In this document: in pieces, positions 9,573 to 16,572 of the stretch
Layout of the letters: each line of letters opens with the position of its first letter
How positions within the stretch are numbered: position 1 is the stretch's first letter
Assembly: GCF_002086285.1 (NCBI RefSeq)
Contig: NZ_MVHU01000002.1
Span: 186,001 to 250,000 of the forward strand
DNA from: Mycolicibacter kumamotonensis
Lineage (GTDB): Bacteria; Actinomycetota; Actinomycetes; Mycobacteriales; Mycobacteriaceae
Length of the DNA stretch: 64,000 nucleotides
Direction: 5' to 3'
Made by a program: the position numbers and the translations under genes
The notes under the pieces: generated by a model
Database searches by the model: none
What the model was told of the DNA's origin: nothing
Seen by the model: only the letters and a program-made list of their open reading frames with translations

Positions 9573-9598
9573 GGTTTACGACGTAAACACCGTGGGTA
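9573..9598 (+). promoter_or_regulatory. SigF-type promoter for the CsbD gene
   Basis: GGTTT at 9573-9577 and GGGTA at 9594-9598 are separated by 16 bp, a very good match to the mycobacterial SigF consensus (GGTTT-N15-17-GGGTA). Predicted transcription start is near 9604, about 38 bp before the CsbD start codon. CsbD genes are general-stress genes in other bacteria, which fits. Confidence 0.7.
9574..9588. promoter_or_regulatory. Palindromic operator copy 2
   Basis: GTTTACGACGTAAAC, a perfect 6+3+6 palindrome. It covers the -35 element of the SigF-type promoter, so a bound protein would block or modify sigma access. Confidence 0.65.
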
Positions 9599-9641
9599 CG
9601 TAGCGCACACGAGTTCGGCACGAGTGAGGGAGGAGCTTCGC

Positions 9642-9815
9642 ATGGGACTGATGGACAAGGTGAGAAACATCGCGCAGGACGCCGCAGGCAAGGTCAAAGA
9701 GGCCACCGGGAGGGCTACCGGCAACGACGACCTGAAGAACGAGGGCAAGGCCGACCAGGGCAAATCCAGCCTGAAGCAGGCTGGCGAGAACATCAAAGAC
9801 GCCTTCCGCGACTGA
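9642..9815 (+). CDS. CsbD-family stress protein
   Basis: 57-residue hydrophilic protein starting MGLMDKVRNIAQDAAGKVKE with the family's repeated KVKEATGRATGNDDLKNEGKADQ pattern. CsbD proteins are small, abundant general-stress proteins of unknown biochemical activity. The ATG at 9642 is preceded by GGGAGGAG (9629-9636); an upstream in-frame GTG would swallow that site, so it is not used. It is probably transcribed from the SigF-type promoter at 9573-9598. Confidence 0.9.
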   Translation: MGLMDKVRNIAQDAAGKVKEATGRATGNDDLKNEGKADQGKSSLKQAGENIKDAFRD

Positions 9816-10017
9816 CATCCCGATAAGGCACGGCCCCGCCCGGGAGCGGCTGATGGCAATACGCCCGGACGCCAACGCCAACAACGTGGCCACCGTGCTG
9901 ATCGCCGGTCAGGCCGTGCCGCACACCAACTACGTGGCCCGATGCCAGTCCTCGGTCGAGCCGGCGTGCGTGGGCCGTGGCGCTGGTGGCGATCGGTCTC
10001 CTCGCGGCCGCGGCCGG

Positions 10018-10032
10018 GTTTACAACGTAAAC
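10018..10032. promoter_or_regulatory. Palindromic operator copy 3
   Basis: GTTTACAACGTAAAC, a perfect 6+3+6 palindrome upstream of the STAS gene. With GGTTT at 10017-10021 as -35, a weaker SigF-like -10 (GCGTA, 10039-10043) follows after 17 bp, the same palindrome-over--35 arrangement as copy 2. Confidence 0.6.
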
Positions 10033-10064
10033 CGACTGGCGTAGCTTCATCGACATGCTGTTCG

Positions 10065-10079
10065 GTTTACGTTGTAAAC
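10065..10079. promoter_or_regulatory. Palindromic operator copy 4
   Basis: GTTTACGTTGTAAAC, a perfect 6+3+6 palindrome. Its centre is 47 bp from copy 3, a spacing compatible with cooperative binding of two dimers. No good -10 element follows it on the + strand. Confidence 0.6.
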
Positions 10080-10189
10080 TCCGTCGCCGCGGGGGACGGC
10101 GCAACGGCGGGCAGGCGCCGGATCAGGTGGGGACCGACGCGAAGGTCCCGGCCCAAAACGGTCGCGCCCGCCGTGAGGCGCTCGCCGCG

Positions 10190-10591
10190 ATGATGGCCCG
10201 GCCGGACGACGAAGTGCGCGTGATTCTGGAACGCAGCGGTTCAGCGCTGCTGGTGTCCGCGGCCGGCAGCGTCGACGCGTCCAACGTGTCGGTGTGGCGG
10301 CGACTGGTCGGCGAGGCCGCCGCGATCACCGCGGCCCCGGGTCCGCTGATCGTTGACACCAGCAAACTGGACTTCATCGGGATCTGTGGCTTCGCGGCAT
10401 TGGCCGAGGAAGCGAGCGGGTGTCGGCGCCGGGGCGTCGCGCTCTGCCTGGTGAGTAGCCAACCCATCGTGGCCCGGGTCGTGAAGGCGGTCGGCCTTGA
10501 GGGGCAGTTGTCGTTCTGCGCGACCCTCGGCGAGGCGCTCGGAGATACGCCGAGTGCCGGCCCCGGGCCGGTCCAGGGATCCAGCGCCTGA
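10190..10591 (+). CDS. STAS-domain anti-sigma factor antagonist
   Basis: 133-residue single-domain STAS protein of the SpoIIAA/RsbV type, which releases a sigma factor by binding its anti-sigma factor. Seen: EVRVILERSGSALLVSAAGSVDASNV (first strands), PLIVDTSKLDFIGICGFAALAEEA (the region carrying the regulatory Ser in classical members; here Ile-Cys replaces the usual Ser, so phosphorylation control may be lost) and ARVVKAVGLEGQL. Mycobacterial SigF is controlled by such proteins. Start is uncertain: an in-frame ATG at 10055 would add 45 Arg/Gly-rich residues and place palindrome 4 inside the coding region; ATG 10190 gives the usual family length. Confidence 0.8.
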   Translation: MMARPDDEVRVILERSGSALLVSAAGSVDASNVSVWRRLVGEAAAITAAPGPLIVDTSKLDFIGICGFAALAEEASGCRRRGVALCLVSSQPIVARVVKAVGLEGQLSFCATLGEALGDTPSAGPGPVQGSSA

Positions 10592-10597
10592 CGGTGC

Positions 10598-11107
10598 TCA
10601 CCGGGCCTTGAGGTCGGCTACGACCGCATCGGTGAGCCGGATCAGATCCGCCGGCGCCACCGCCAGGTCCCAGCCGCGCCGGCCCGCACTGCACAGCACC
10701 CGCTCGAACGTCACCGCCGAGGCGTCCACGACCGTCGGCAACGCCTTGCGCTGGCCGAACGGAGAGATCCCGCCCAGTACGTAGCCGGTCACCCGTTGCG
10801 CCGCCGCCGGGTCGGCCATCGCCGCCCTGGACGCGCCGAGCGCGGTAGCGGCGGCCTTCAACGACAGCGTCGCCGGTACCGGCAGCACCGCGACCGCCAA
10901 GGCGGGCGGCGCCGCCCCGGTAAGCCGCACGATCAGTGTTTTGAAGATCTGCTCGGGCCGCACCCCGGACGGCCCCGCGGCGGCGAGCTGTTCGACGGCC
11001 TCGGAGCCGAACGAGCGCTGATCCGGTGCGTGGTGGTAGCGCAGCACCTCATGGGGTACCTGCGCGGTGGTCAGGGCCGCGATGGCCCGGGTTGCCGCGC
11101 GACTCAC
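10598..11107 (-). CDS. YbaK/EbsC-family Cys-tRNA(Pro) deacylase
   Basis: 169-residue protein of the YbaK/ProX editing family, which hydrolyses Cys mischarged on tRNA-Pro. Seen: VFKT-like segment EQIFKTLIVRL, AVLPVPATLSLKAAATALGA, ADPAAAQRVTGYVLGGISPFGQRKALPTVVD (the family's GxxxGGISPxG signature) and a C-terminal AVAPADLIRLTDA. Start is the GTG at 11107. It is divergent from sigH. In M. tuberculosis the same position is annotated as two adjacent short genes (Rv3224A/B); here the frame is intact. It is convergent with the STAS gene, whose stop is 6 bp away. Confidence 0.92.
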   Translation of the reverse strand: MSRAATRAIAALTTAQVPHEVLRYHHAPDQRSFGSEAVEQLAAAGPSGVRPEQIFKTLIVRLTGAAPPALAVAVLPVPATLSLKAAATALGASRAAMADPAAAQRVTGYVLGGISPFGQRKALPTVVDASAVTFERVLCSAGRRGWDLAVAPADLIRLTDAVVADLKAR

Positions 11108-11123
11108 CGGGCCAGAATACGGC

Positions 11124-11152
11124 GGGAAATAGCGTCATGGCCGACGCTGTTG
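11124..11152 (+). promoter_or_regulatory. Possible SigH-type autoregulatory promoter
   Basis: GGGAAA (11124-11129) and GTTG (11149-11152), 19 bp apart, resemble the mycobacterial SigH promoter pattern (GGAA...GTT). sigH is known to be autoregulated, but the spacing is at the long end and the match is short. Confidence 0.35.
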
Positions 11153-11306
11153 AGCAAGGCAGTGCGCGGTCACTACGCGCGGCTGTGGTCCACCGTCCTA
11201 GGATCGGGAAGGAGTCCGGGTGTCAACGGCGATTGGTCTGCTGGAAATCGAGCCATCGGCTGGGCTGGTTGTGGGCACCGCGACAGAAGGGACTGCAGCG
11301 ATCACG

Positions 11307-11963
11307 ATGGCTGACGGCGATAGCGCGACCGATACCGGGACCGAGACGGCGGCCCCGGTTCGTTCCGACGAGACCGACGAGCAGCTGACGGCGCGCTTCG
11401 AACGCGATGCGATCCCGATGCTCGACCAGCTCTACGGCGGTGCGCTGCGGATGACCCGCAATCCCGCTGACGCCGAGGACCTGCTGCAAGAGACCATGGT
11501 CAAGGCCTACGCCGGCTTCCGGTCGTTCCGGGACGGCACCAACCTCAAGGCGTGGTTGTACCGCATCCTGACCAACACCTACATCAACGGCTACCGCAAG
11601 AAGCAGCGCAAGCCCGCCGAGTACCCGACCGACGAGATCACCGACTGGCAGCTGGCCGCCACCGCCGAGCACTCGTCGACGGGTCTGCGCTCGGCGGAGG
11701 TCGAGGCCTTGGAGTCGCTGCCGGACGCCGAGATCAAAGAGGCCCTGCAGCAGCTTCCCGAAGAATTCCGGATGGCGGTGTACTACGCCGACGTCGAAGG
11801 ATTCCCGTACAAGGAGATCGCCGAGATCATGGATACGCCGATCGGCACGGTGATGTCGCGCCTACACCGCGGCAGACGCCAGTTGCGCAGCCTGTTGGCC
11901 GATGTCGCCAGGGACCGCGGGTTCATCCGTGACGGTCAGGCATCGGAGGAGGTGTCGTCGTGA
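11307..11963 (+). CDS. sigH: ECF sigma factor SigH
   Basis: Alternative sigma factor controlling the thiol-oxidation and heat response in mycobacteria. The 218-residue reading is almost identical in its core to M. tuberculosis SigH. Region 2 is [36 protein letters not shown] and [23 protein letters not shown]. Region 4 is [45 protein letters not shown]. The ATG at 11307 (MADGDS...) gives the expected length; a GTG at 11220 would add 29 residues. Its stop overlaps the rshA start by 4 nt, coupling sigma factor and anti-sigma factor. Confidence 0.96.
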   Translation: MADGDSATDTGTETAAPVRSDETDEQLTARFERDAIPMLDQLYGGALRMTRNPADAEDLLQETMVKAYAGFRSFRDGTNLKAWLYRILTNTYINGYRKKQRKPAEYPTDEITDWQLAATAEHSSTGLRSAEVEALESLPDAEIKEALQQLPEEFRMAVYYADVEGFPYKEIAEIMDTPIGTVMSRLHRGRRQLRSLLADVARDRGFIRDGQASEEVSS

Positions 11964-12256
11964 CCGAGCACCGCAGTGAGTGCGCTACACCGGACCCCGA
12001 CGGCCCGGCCGCCGACTGTTCGGAAGTCATCGCCGAGGTGTGGACGCTGCTGGACGGCGAATGCACCGCCGAAACCAAGGCCAAACTGCGCCGGCACCTC
12101 GAGGAATGCCCGGGTTGCCTGCGCCACTACGGGGTCGAGGAGCGGATCAAGGCGTTGATCGCGCGCAAGTGCAGCGGGGACAAGGCGCCGCGGCAGCTCT
12201 ACGAGCGGGTCCGGCTGGAGATCGGCCGTACCACGATCATCCACCGCGAAGGCTAG
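11960..12256 (+). CDS. rshA: Anti-sigma factor RshA (zinc-associated)
   Basis: 98-residue redox-sensitive anti-sigma factor for SigH. The zinc-associated anti-sigma motif HxxxCxxC is present as [13 protein letters not shown] (about residues 46-58), with additional Cys at residues 8, 20 and 35. Oxidation of these thiols releases SigH in M. tuberculosis. Start is the GTG at 11960, overlapping the sigH stop (GTGA). No membrane segment, as expected for the soluble RshA/RsrA type. Confidence 0.95.
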   Translation: MTEHRSECATPDPDGPAADCSEVIAEVWTLLDGECTAETKAKLRRHLEECPGCLRHYGVEERIKALIARKCSGDKAPRQLYERVRLEIGRTTIIHREG

Positions 12257-12310
12257 CGGCGGGCGGGTCCGGGACGGCCTGGGAAGGCTGGGACGGCCTG
12301 AGACAGCGCG

Positions 12311-12385
12311 CTACGCGTTGGGGCGCTTGCCGTGGTTGGCTTTGCTGTGCTTGCGATCGCGCTTCTTGCGTCCACGCTTTGCCAT
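12311..12385 (-). CDS. 50S ribosomal protein bL37 (24 residues)
   Basis: A 24-codon gene too short for most gene callers. The product starts MAKRGRKKRDRKHSKANHGK and ends RPNA; nearly half of its residues are Lys or Arg. This matches the actinobacterial small ribosomal protein bL37 found in cryo-EM structures of mycobacterial 70S ribosomes. A perfect AGGAGG ribosome binding site lies at 12393-12398, 7 bp before the ATG. It is convergent with rshA and downstream of the secreted-protein gene on the same strand. Confidence 0.92.
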   Translation of the reverse strand: MAKRGRKKRDRKHSKANHGKRPNA

Positions 12386-12504
12386 GATCGATCCTCCTAG
12401 CATCTTCCGGCTGGCCAGTCTCTCACACCCGGGTATGACGCGGGTGGCGGGGCCGTGGACAACCGGCCCCGCCACCGCGGTCTGTGCGTCTCAGCGCGTG
12501 CGCC

Positions 12505-12939
12505 TCAGTGGAAGCTGCGCGCCCCCGCCAGGGTCTGCGGCACGGGCGCGGCCGGGGCGGCGGCCGCGGGAGCGCCGAACGCCGGCGGAGTGCCGAGCGC
12601 GGGCGCGCCGGGCACGGCCGCGGTCGGCGGGGTCAGCGAACTGACGTCGCTGGGCATGATCGACCCGACTCCGGGCACCACACGGTTGAGCATGCCGTTG
12701 AGCGCCTGCAGGAAGGAGTTGGCGGCGTTCACGCCGGCGGCCGGGCCTGCGGCGGCCGGTCCCGGCACGCCGGGCAGCGCCGGGGCGCCGATCGGGGCCG
12801 GGAGCGGCATCGGCTCGTCGACCAGCGTCGGGGCGGCCTTGGCCGAGGCGACACCGAATCCCAGCGTGGCCAGTGTCATCGCGCCGGCGCACACCAGGGG
12901 CAACCGGACACGTGGGTTTGCAAAACGGTTTTCAGACAA
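12505..12939 (-). CDS. Small secreted Ala/Pro-rich protein, function unknown
   Basis: 144 residues with a signal peptide: basic start (LSENRFANPRVRL), hydrophobic core (PLVCAGAMTLATLGFGVA) and cleavage site ASAKA before APTLVDE. The mature part is rich in Ala, Pro and Gly, with one conserved-looking helix (NAANSFLQALNGMLNRVVPGVGSIMPSDVSSL). I do not recognise the family. The TTG at 12939 is chosen because GAGGAG lies 6 bp upstream and the signal peptide is then properly placed; an upstream ATG at 13029 would add 30 residues and bury it. Expected to be exported by Sec. Confidence 0.7.
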   Translation of the reverse strand: MSENRFANPRVRLPLVCAGAMTLATLGFGVASAKAAPTLVDEPMPLPAPIGAPALPGVPGPAAAGPAAGVNAANSFLQALNGMLNRVVPGVGSIMPSDVSSLTPPTAAVPGAPALGTPPAFGAPAAAAPAAPVPQTLAGARSFH

Positions 12940-13234
12940 CGCGCACTCCTCAGCTCGACTTCGATTCGTCCCCCGCGTCACGGCGAATTCGTCACGCGTT
13001 CGAAACACTCGAGTAACGGTGCTATGCAATTGTCACAGCAGAAACACGACACGGTCACGGATCGAACTCTCAACGTCTCCTTAGTTGTCTTGGAGTTCGC
13101 TTAGTCGGCGGCCGGGGAGCCCGCCGGGGCGCCAACTGTGCGCCCTACTCAACGGCGGAGCGGGGTTGTGGTTCCATAAGACGAAGAATTTTGGGTGACT
13201 AGGAATCGTTGACTGGGTGATGAACGAGGTGAAG
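12940..13234. other. Divergent intergenic region
   Basis: About 295 bp between the secreted-protein gene and the biotinyl-domain gene, less GC-rich than its surroundings (for example around 13020-13050 and 13170-13210). It must carry the promoters of both genes; I could not assign -35/-10 elements with confidence. Confidence 0.4.
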
Positions 13235-13450
13235 ATGGCCGAGGACGTTCGCGCGGAGATCGTGGCCAGCGTGCTCGAAGTCGTGGTCCACGAGGGCGAA
13301 CAGATCAACGAGGGCGACACCGTGGTGTTGCTGGAGTCGATGAAGATGGAGATTCCAGTGCTGGCCGAGACCGCGGGCACCGTGAGCAAGGTGGCGGTGA
13401 AGGTCGGCGACGTCATCCAGGCCGGCGATCTCATTGCCGTGATCAGCTGA
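13235..13450 (+). CDS. Biotinyl-domain protein (TB7.3-type)
   Basis: 71-residue stand-alone biotin carrier domain. The biotinylation motif is VVLLESMKMEIPVLAE, with the acceptor Lys between two Met. The sequence closely matches M. tuberculosis TB7.3 (Rv3221c) and has the same length when started at ATG 13235 (MAEDVRAEIVAS); the earlier in-frame ATG at 13217 adds six residues. It may carry biotin for a carboxylase encoded elsewhere; no carboxylase gene lies in this window. pdtaS follows 30 bp downstream and may be co-transcribed. Confidence 0.95.
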   Translation: MAEDVRAEIVASVLEVVVHEGEQINEGDTVVLLESMKMEIPVLAETAGTVSKVAVKVGDVIQAGDLIAVIS

Positions 13451-13480
13451 CCGCCGCATTCCCACGGCGTGACGTGACCG

Positions 13481-14968
13481 ATGTCCACCCTCGGTGACCT
13501 GCTTGCCGAACACACCGTTTTGCCGGGCAACGCGGTGGACCACCTGCACGCGGTGGTCGGGGAGTGGCAACTGCTGGCGGACCTGTCGTTCGCCGACTAC
13601 CTGATGTGGGTGCGCCGCGACTCCGACGCCAGCGGCGCCCTGGTGTGTGTGGCACAGTGCCGGCCCAACACCGCCCCCACGGTGTTGCTCACCGACGCGG
13701 TCGGAAGCCTCGCCGACGCGGAGTCGATGCCGCTGGTGGCGCGGGCATTCGAATCGGGTGTGATCGGGCGGGAAGGTGTTGCGGGCCAACGCAATACCGA
13801 AGCCGTCCCGGTACGGCACGGCGACCGGGTGGTGGCCGTGCTGACCCACCAGACCGCGTTGACCGGCGAGCGCGAATCCAGTCGGCTGGAGGCGGCCTAC
13901 CTGGACTGCGCGGCGGACCTGGTGCACATGCTTTCCGAGGGCACCTTCCCCGACGTCGGTGACATCGCGGTGTCGCGTTCGAGCCCGCGGGTCGGCGACG
14001 GCTTCATCCGGCTCGGCGTCGACGGCACGGTCCGCTACGCCAGCCCGAACGCAGTGTCGGCCTACCACCGGATGGGCCTGGCCGCCGAACTCGCCGGCCA
14101 CGACCTGGTCGCCGTCACCCGGCCGCTGATCTCCGATCCGTTCGAGGCGCACGAGTTGGCCGAGCACGTCCGTGATTCGCTGGCCGGCGGATCGAGCATG
14201 CGGTTCGAGGTCGACGCGGCCGGCGCGGTGGTGCTGCTGCGTACGCTGCCGCTGATCGTGCACGGCCGGCCGGCCGGCGCCGCGGTGCTGGTCCGTGATG
14301 TCACCGAGGTGAAGCGCCGTGACCGCGCCCTGCTGTCCAAGGATGCGACGATCCGCGAGATCCACCACCGGGTGAAGAACAACCTGCAGACCGTGGCGGC
14401 GCTGCTGCGCCTGCAGGCCCGCCGCACCGCCAACGCCGAAGGGCGCGAGGCGCTGCTGGAATCGGTTCGGCGGGTGTCATCGATCGCCCAGGTGCACGAA
14501 GCGCTGTCGATGTCGGTCGACGAGGTGGTGAACCTCGACAAGGTGATCGACCGGATCCTGCCGATGATGAACGACGTAGCCAGTGTGGACACCCCCATCC
14601 GGGTGGCCCGGACCGGAACCTTCGGGACACTCGACGCCGACCGGGCGACCGCATTGGTCATGGTGATCACCGAACTGGTGCAGAACGCCATCGAGCACGC
14701 CTTCGATGTGGATGCGCAACGGTGCAGTGTGACGATCCGCTCCGAACGGTCGGCGCGCTGGCTCGACGTCGTGGTGCACGATGACGGCCACGGCCTGCCC
14801 GCCGGTTTCCGCCTGGAGACCTCCGACCGGCTCGGCCTGCAGATCGTCAACACATTGGTGTCGGCGGAACTGGGCGGGTCGCTGACCGCGCGCGACGCTC
14901 CCGGGGGCGGCACCGAGATGGTGCTGAGGATTCCGGTCGGAAGCCGGCGGACCCGTCCGATCCTGTAA
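13481..14968 (+). CDS. pdtaS: Orphan sensor histidine kinase PdtaS
   Basis: Soluble kinase of 495 residues that phosphorylates the ANTAR-type antiterminator PdtaR, which is encoded elsewhere in mycobacteria. Order: an N-terminal GAF-like domain (~1-145); a PAS-like domain (~165-275, FIRLGVDGTVRYASPNAVSAYHR); an HWE/HisKA_2 dimerisation segment with IREIHHRVKNNLQTVAALLRLQARR (phospho-His at 295 or 296); and an ATPase domain (VITELVQNAIEHAF, VVHDDGHGLP, GLQIVNTLV). No membrane segment. Corresponds by order and sequence to Rv3220c. A strong hairpin separates it from the convergent whiB1. Confidence 0.95.
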   Translation: MSTLGDLLAEHTVLPGNAVDHLHAVVGEWQLLADLSFADYLMWVRRDSDASGALVCVAQCRPNTAPTVLLTDAVGSLADAESMPLVARAFESGVIGREGVAGQRNTEAVPVRHGDRVVAVLTHQTALTGERESSRLEAAYLDCAADLVHMLSEGTFPDVGDIAVSRSSPRVGDGFIRLGVDGTVRYASPNAVSAYHRMGLAAELAGHDLVAVTRPLISDPFEAHELAEHVRDSLAGGSSMRFEVDAAGAVVLLRTLPLIVHGRPAGAAVLVRDVTEVKRRDRALLSKDATIREIHHRVKNNLQTVAALLRLQARRTANAEGREALLESVRRVSSIAQVHEALSMSVDEVVNLDKVIDRILPMMNDVASVDTPIRVARTGTFGTLDADRATALVMVITELVQNAIEHAFDVDAQRCSVTIRSERSARWLDVVVHDDGHGLPAGFRLETSDRLGLQIVNTLVSAELGGSLTARDAPGGGTEMVLRIPVGSRRTRPIL

Positions 14969-14991
14969 GGCCCGGCGGGGCCGGCGCAAAA

Positions 14992-15024
14992 CGACGCGGC
15001 CCCGACCAGGTCGGGGCCGCGTCG
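14992..15024. terminator. Bidirectional terminator-like hairpin
   Basis: Perfect 14-bp inverted repeat (CGACGCGGCCCCGA ... TCGGGGCCGCGTCG) with a 5-nt loop, exactly between the convergent stops of pdtaS and whiB1. There is AAA on both flanks but no T-tract, typical of mycobacterial hairpin terminators. Confidence 0.75.
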
Positions 15025-15040
15025 AAAGTTGGCTGCTGGG

Positions 15041-15295
15041 TCAGACCCCGCTGCGCGCCCGGGTCCGGGCGTTGCGCCGCTTGAGCGCGCGCCGCTCGTC
15101 CTCGCTCATGCCGCCCCACACGCCGGCATCCTGGCCGGTTTCCAGCGCCCAGGTAAGGCACTCGGTGACCACGGGACACCGGGCGCAGACCTGCTTAGCG
15201 GAAGCGATCTGGGCGAGTGCCGGCCCGCTGTTTCCCACCGGGAAGAACAGCTCCGGGTCCTCGTCGCGACAGACCGCCTTGTGGCGCCAATCCAT
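15041..15295 (-). CDS. whiB1: WhiB1, [4Fe-4S] transcriptional regulator
   Basis: 84-residue WhiB-family protein, essential and NO-sensitive in M. tuberculosis. The four cluster ligands are Cys9, Cys37, Cys40 and Cys46 (CxxC being CARC). The GVWGG turn needed for binding the primary sigma factor is followed by a basic tail (ALKRRNARTRARSGV). The ATG at 15295 gives the exact family length; longer in-frame starts cover the untranslated leader. The long upstream gap carries a CRP-type site, matching cAMP control of whiB1 in M. tuberculosis. Confidence 0.97.
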   Translation of the reverse strand: MDWRHKAVCRDEDPELFFPVGNSGPALAQIASAKQVCARCPVVTECLTWALETGQDAGVWGGMSEDERRALKRRNARTRARSGV

Positions 15296-15427
15296 AAGTC
15301 TCCAACTCCTCACTCTGAGCGCAGCGGGGCGCGCAACTTTGTTTTCGGCTGTAATAAGCGGCGGCAAGAAATGATTACGGCTTGCATCCGATCGCTCGAT
15401 CGTTTCACAGCCTGGACAGATGTCAAG

Positions 15428-15443
15428 AGTGTGCATTATCACG
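15428..15443. promoter_or_regulatory. CRP-type (cAMP receptor protein) site upstream of whiB1
   Basis: AGTGTGCATTATCACG matches the mycobacterial CRP pattern GTGA-N6-TCAC with one mismatch (T for A). It lies 133 bp upstream of the whiB1 start codon. whiB1 is a known CRP (Rv3676) target in M. tuberculosis. Confidence 0.6.
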
Positions 15444-15551
15444 TGGCCAACGTCACGCCTGCGAGGGGTTGGTCCCGGTCTGGCCGCCGACGTGTACTAC
15501 AGTGGTTTCAACTGTGTGCTCATCGACCGAATTGAGCAGCATCTCCGCAGG

Positions 15552-16517
15552 TCAGTCAGCCTTTTTGTGTGGGGGAGCGACGACGTCGAGGGCGTCGGGA
15601 ACCGCACGGAACGTCATCGCGCTACGCAATCCCACGTACTCGCCGTCGATCTGAGTGGCGATCGGTGTGTCGCCCGCGTCCACCCGCAGCGCACTCACAT
15701 CGTCGTCACGGATGAGCTGCTTGGCGCTCAGCTTGGGCCGCTTCGACAGCATCTGCCGGACCAGTCGCAAGGTGGGCAGCACTTTCATGCTGGTGGTCGC
15801 GAACACGCCCATCCCGGACTCGAACGTGGTGTCGGGGTTGGTCCACACGCAGCGCTGGTCGGCATAGGTCCACGGGCTGCAGTTCGAGATGAACACGAAA
15901 TGCACGCCGGCAACCGGCTCCTCGTCGCCCACCTGCAGCGTCAACGTCGGCGGCCGGCGAGTGGTGGCCAGCACGGCGGGAATCGCCGCCCGGACGTAGC
16001 GCAGCGCGGTGACGGCGTGGCCCTTCTCGCGCTCGGCCTCGACGGCGGCCACCACCTCGCCGTCGACACCCATCCCGGCGTTGAGCACCGACCACCGCTC
16101 GCCGCAGTCGATCAGCCCGATCCGGCGCCAATTCGGTTGGCCCCCACGGCCGTTGATCAATTCGATCAGCTGATTGGTGGCGACCGTCGGGTCGGCGGAG
16201 ATGCCCAGTGAACGGGCGAAGACATTCGCCGAACCGCCGGGCACCACCGCCACCGCGGGCAGGTGTTTCGGCGGCGCCGAACCGGGCGCTCCCAGTAGGC
16301 CGTTGACCACGCCGTGCACCGTTCCGTCGCCGCCATGGGCGATGACCAGATCGATCCCGTCTGCGGCCGCGGCCTGGCTGATCTCGATGGCGTGACCGCG
16401 GTAGTCGGTGTGCACGACGCTCAGGTCGAGCCGGCTCTTAAGCGCATGGGCCAGCAGGTCACGACCGGCCGGGGTCGTCGAGGTGGCATTGGGATTGACG
16501 ATCAGCACGGCACGCAC
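15552..16517 (-). CDS. Diacylglycerol/lipid kinase family protein
   Basis: 321-residue lipid kinase of the DAGK/sphingosine kinase/YegS family, corresponding to Rv3218. Seen: MRAVLIVNPNATST at the start, the nucleotide-binding GGDGTVHGVVNGLLG (about residues 62-76), VVPGGSANVFARSLGI, and the C-terminal VDAGDTPIATQIDGEYVG. It should phosphorylate a lipid or polyprenyl alcohol at the membrane surface; the substrate is not known. Start is the GTG at 16517. It is divergent from the small membrane protein at 16573. Confidence 0.93.
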   Translation of the reverse strand: MRAVLIVNPNATSTTPAGRDLLAHALKSRLDLSVVHTDYRGHAIEISQAAAADGIDLVIAHGGDGTVHGVVNGLLGAPGSAPPKHLPAVAVVPGGSANVFARSLGISADPTVATNQLIELINGRGGQPNWRRIGLIDCGERWSVLNAGMGVDGEVVAAVEAEREKGHAVTALRYVRAAIPAVLATTRRPPTLTLQVGDEEPVAGVHFVFISNCSPWTYADQRCVWTNPDTTFESGMGVFATTSMKVLPTLRLVRQMLSKRPKLSAKQLIRDDDVSALRVDAGDTPIATQIDGEYVGLRSAMTFRAVPDALDVVAPPHKKAD

Positions 16518-16572
16518 AACGCATCAGTCTATGGGCATCCAGGGAATGGCACCCGATGGTTAGGCTGGCGGC

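Larger units (their letters stand above)
9816..10189 (+). other. Intergenic region with two palindromes and a possible gene remnant
   Basis: About 370 bp between the CsbD gene and the STAS domain start. It holds palindrome copies 3 and 4. An ATG at 9853 gives a short product that loses protein-like character after ~26 residues, while another frame (to a stop at 10041) encodes RRAWAVALVAIGLLAAAAGF, which looks like a membrane helix. The two could be halves of a frameshifted small membrane protein, but the evidence is thin. If STAS translation begins at 10055 instead, the right third is coding. Confidence 0.4.

Noticed and set aside
12271..12300. 11-bp direct repeat GGGACGGCCTG downstream of rshA
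   Set aside because: Two short GC-rich copies are expected by chance here and do not form a hairpin or known element.
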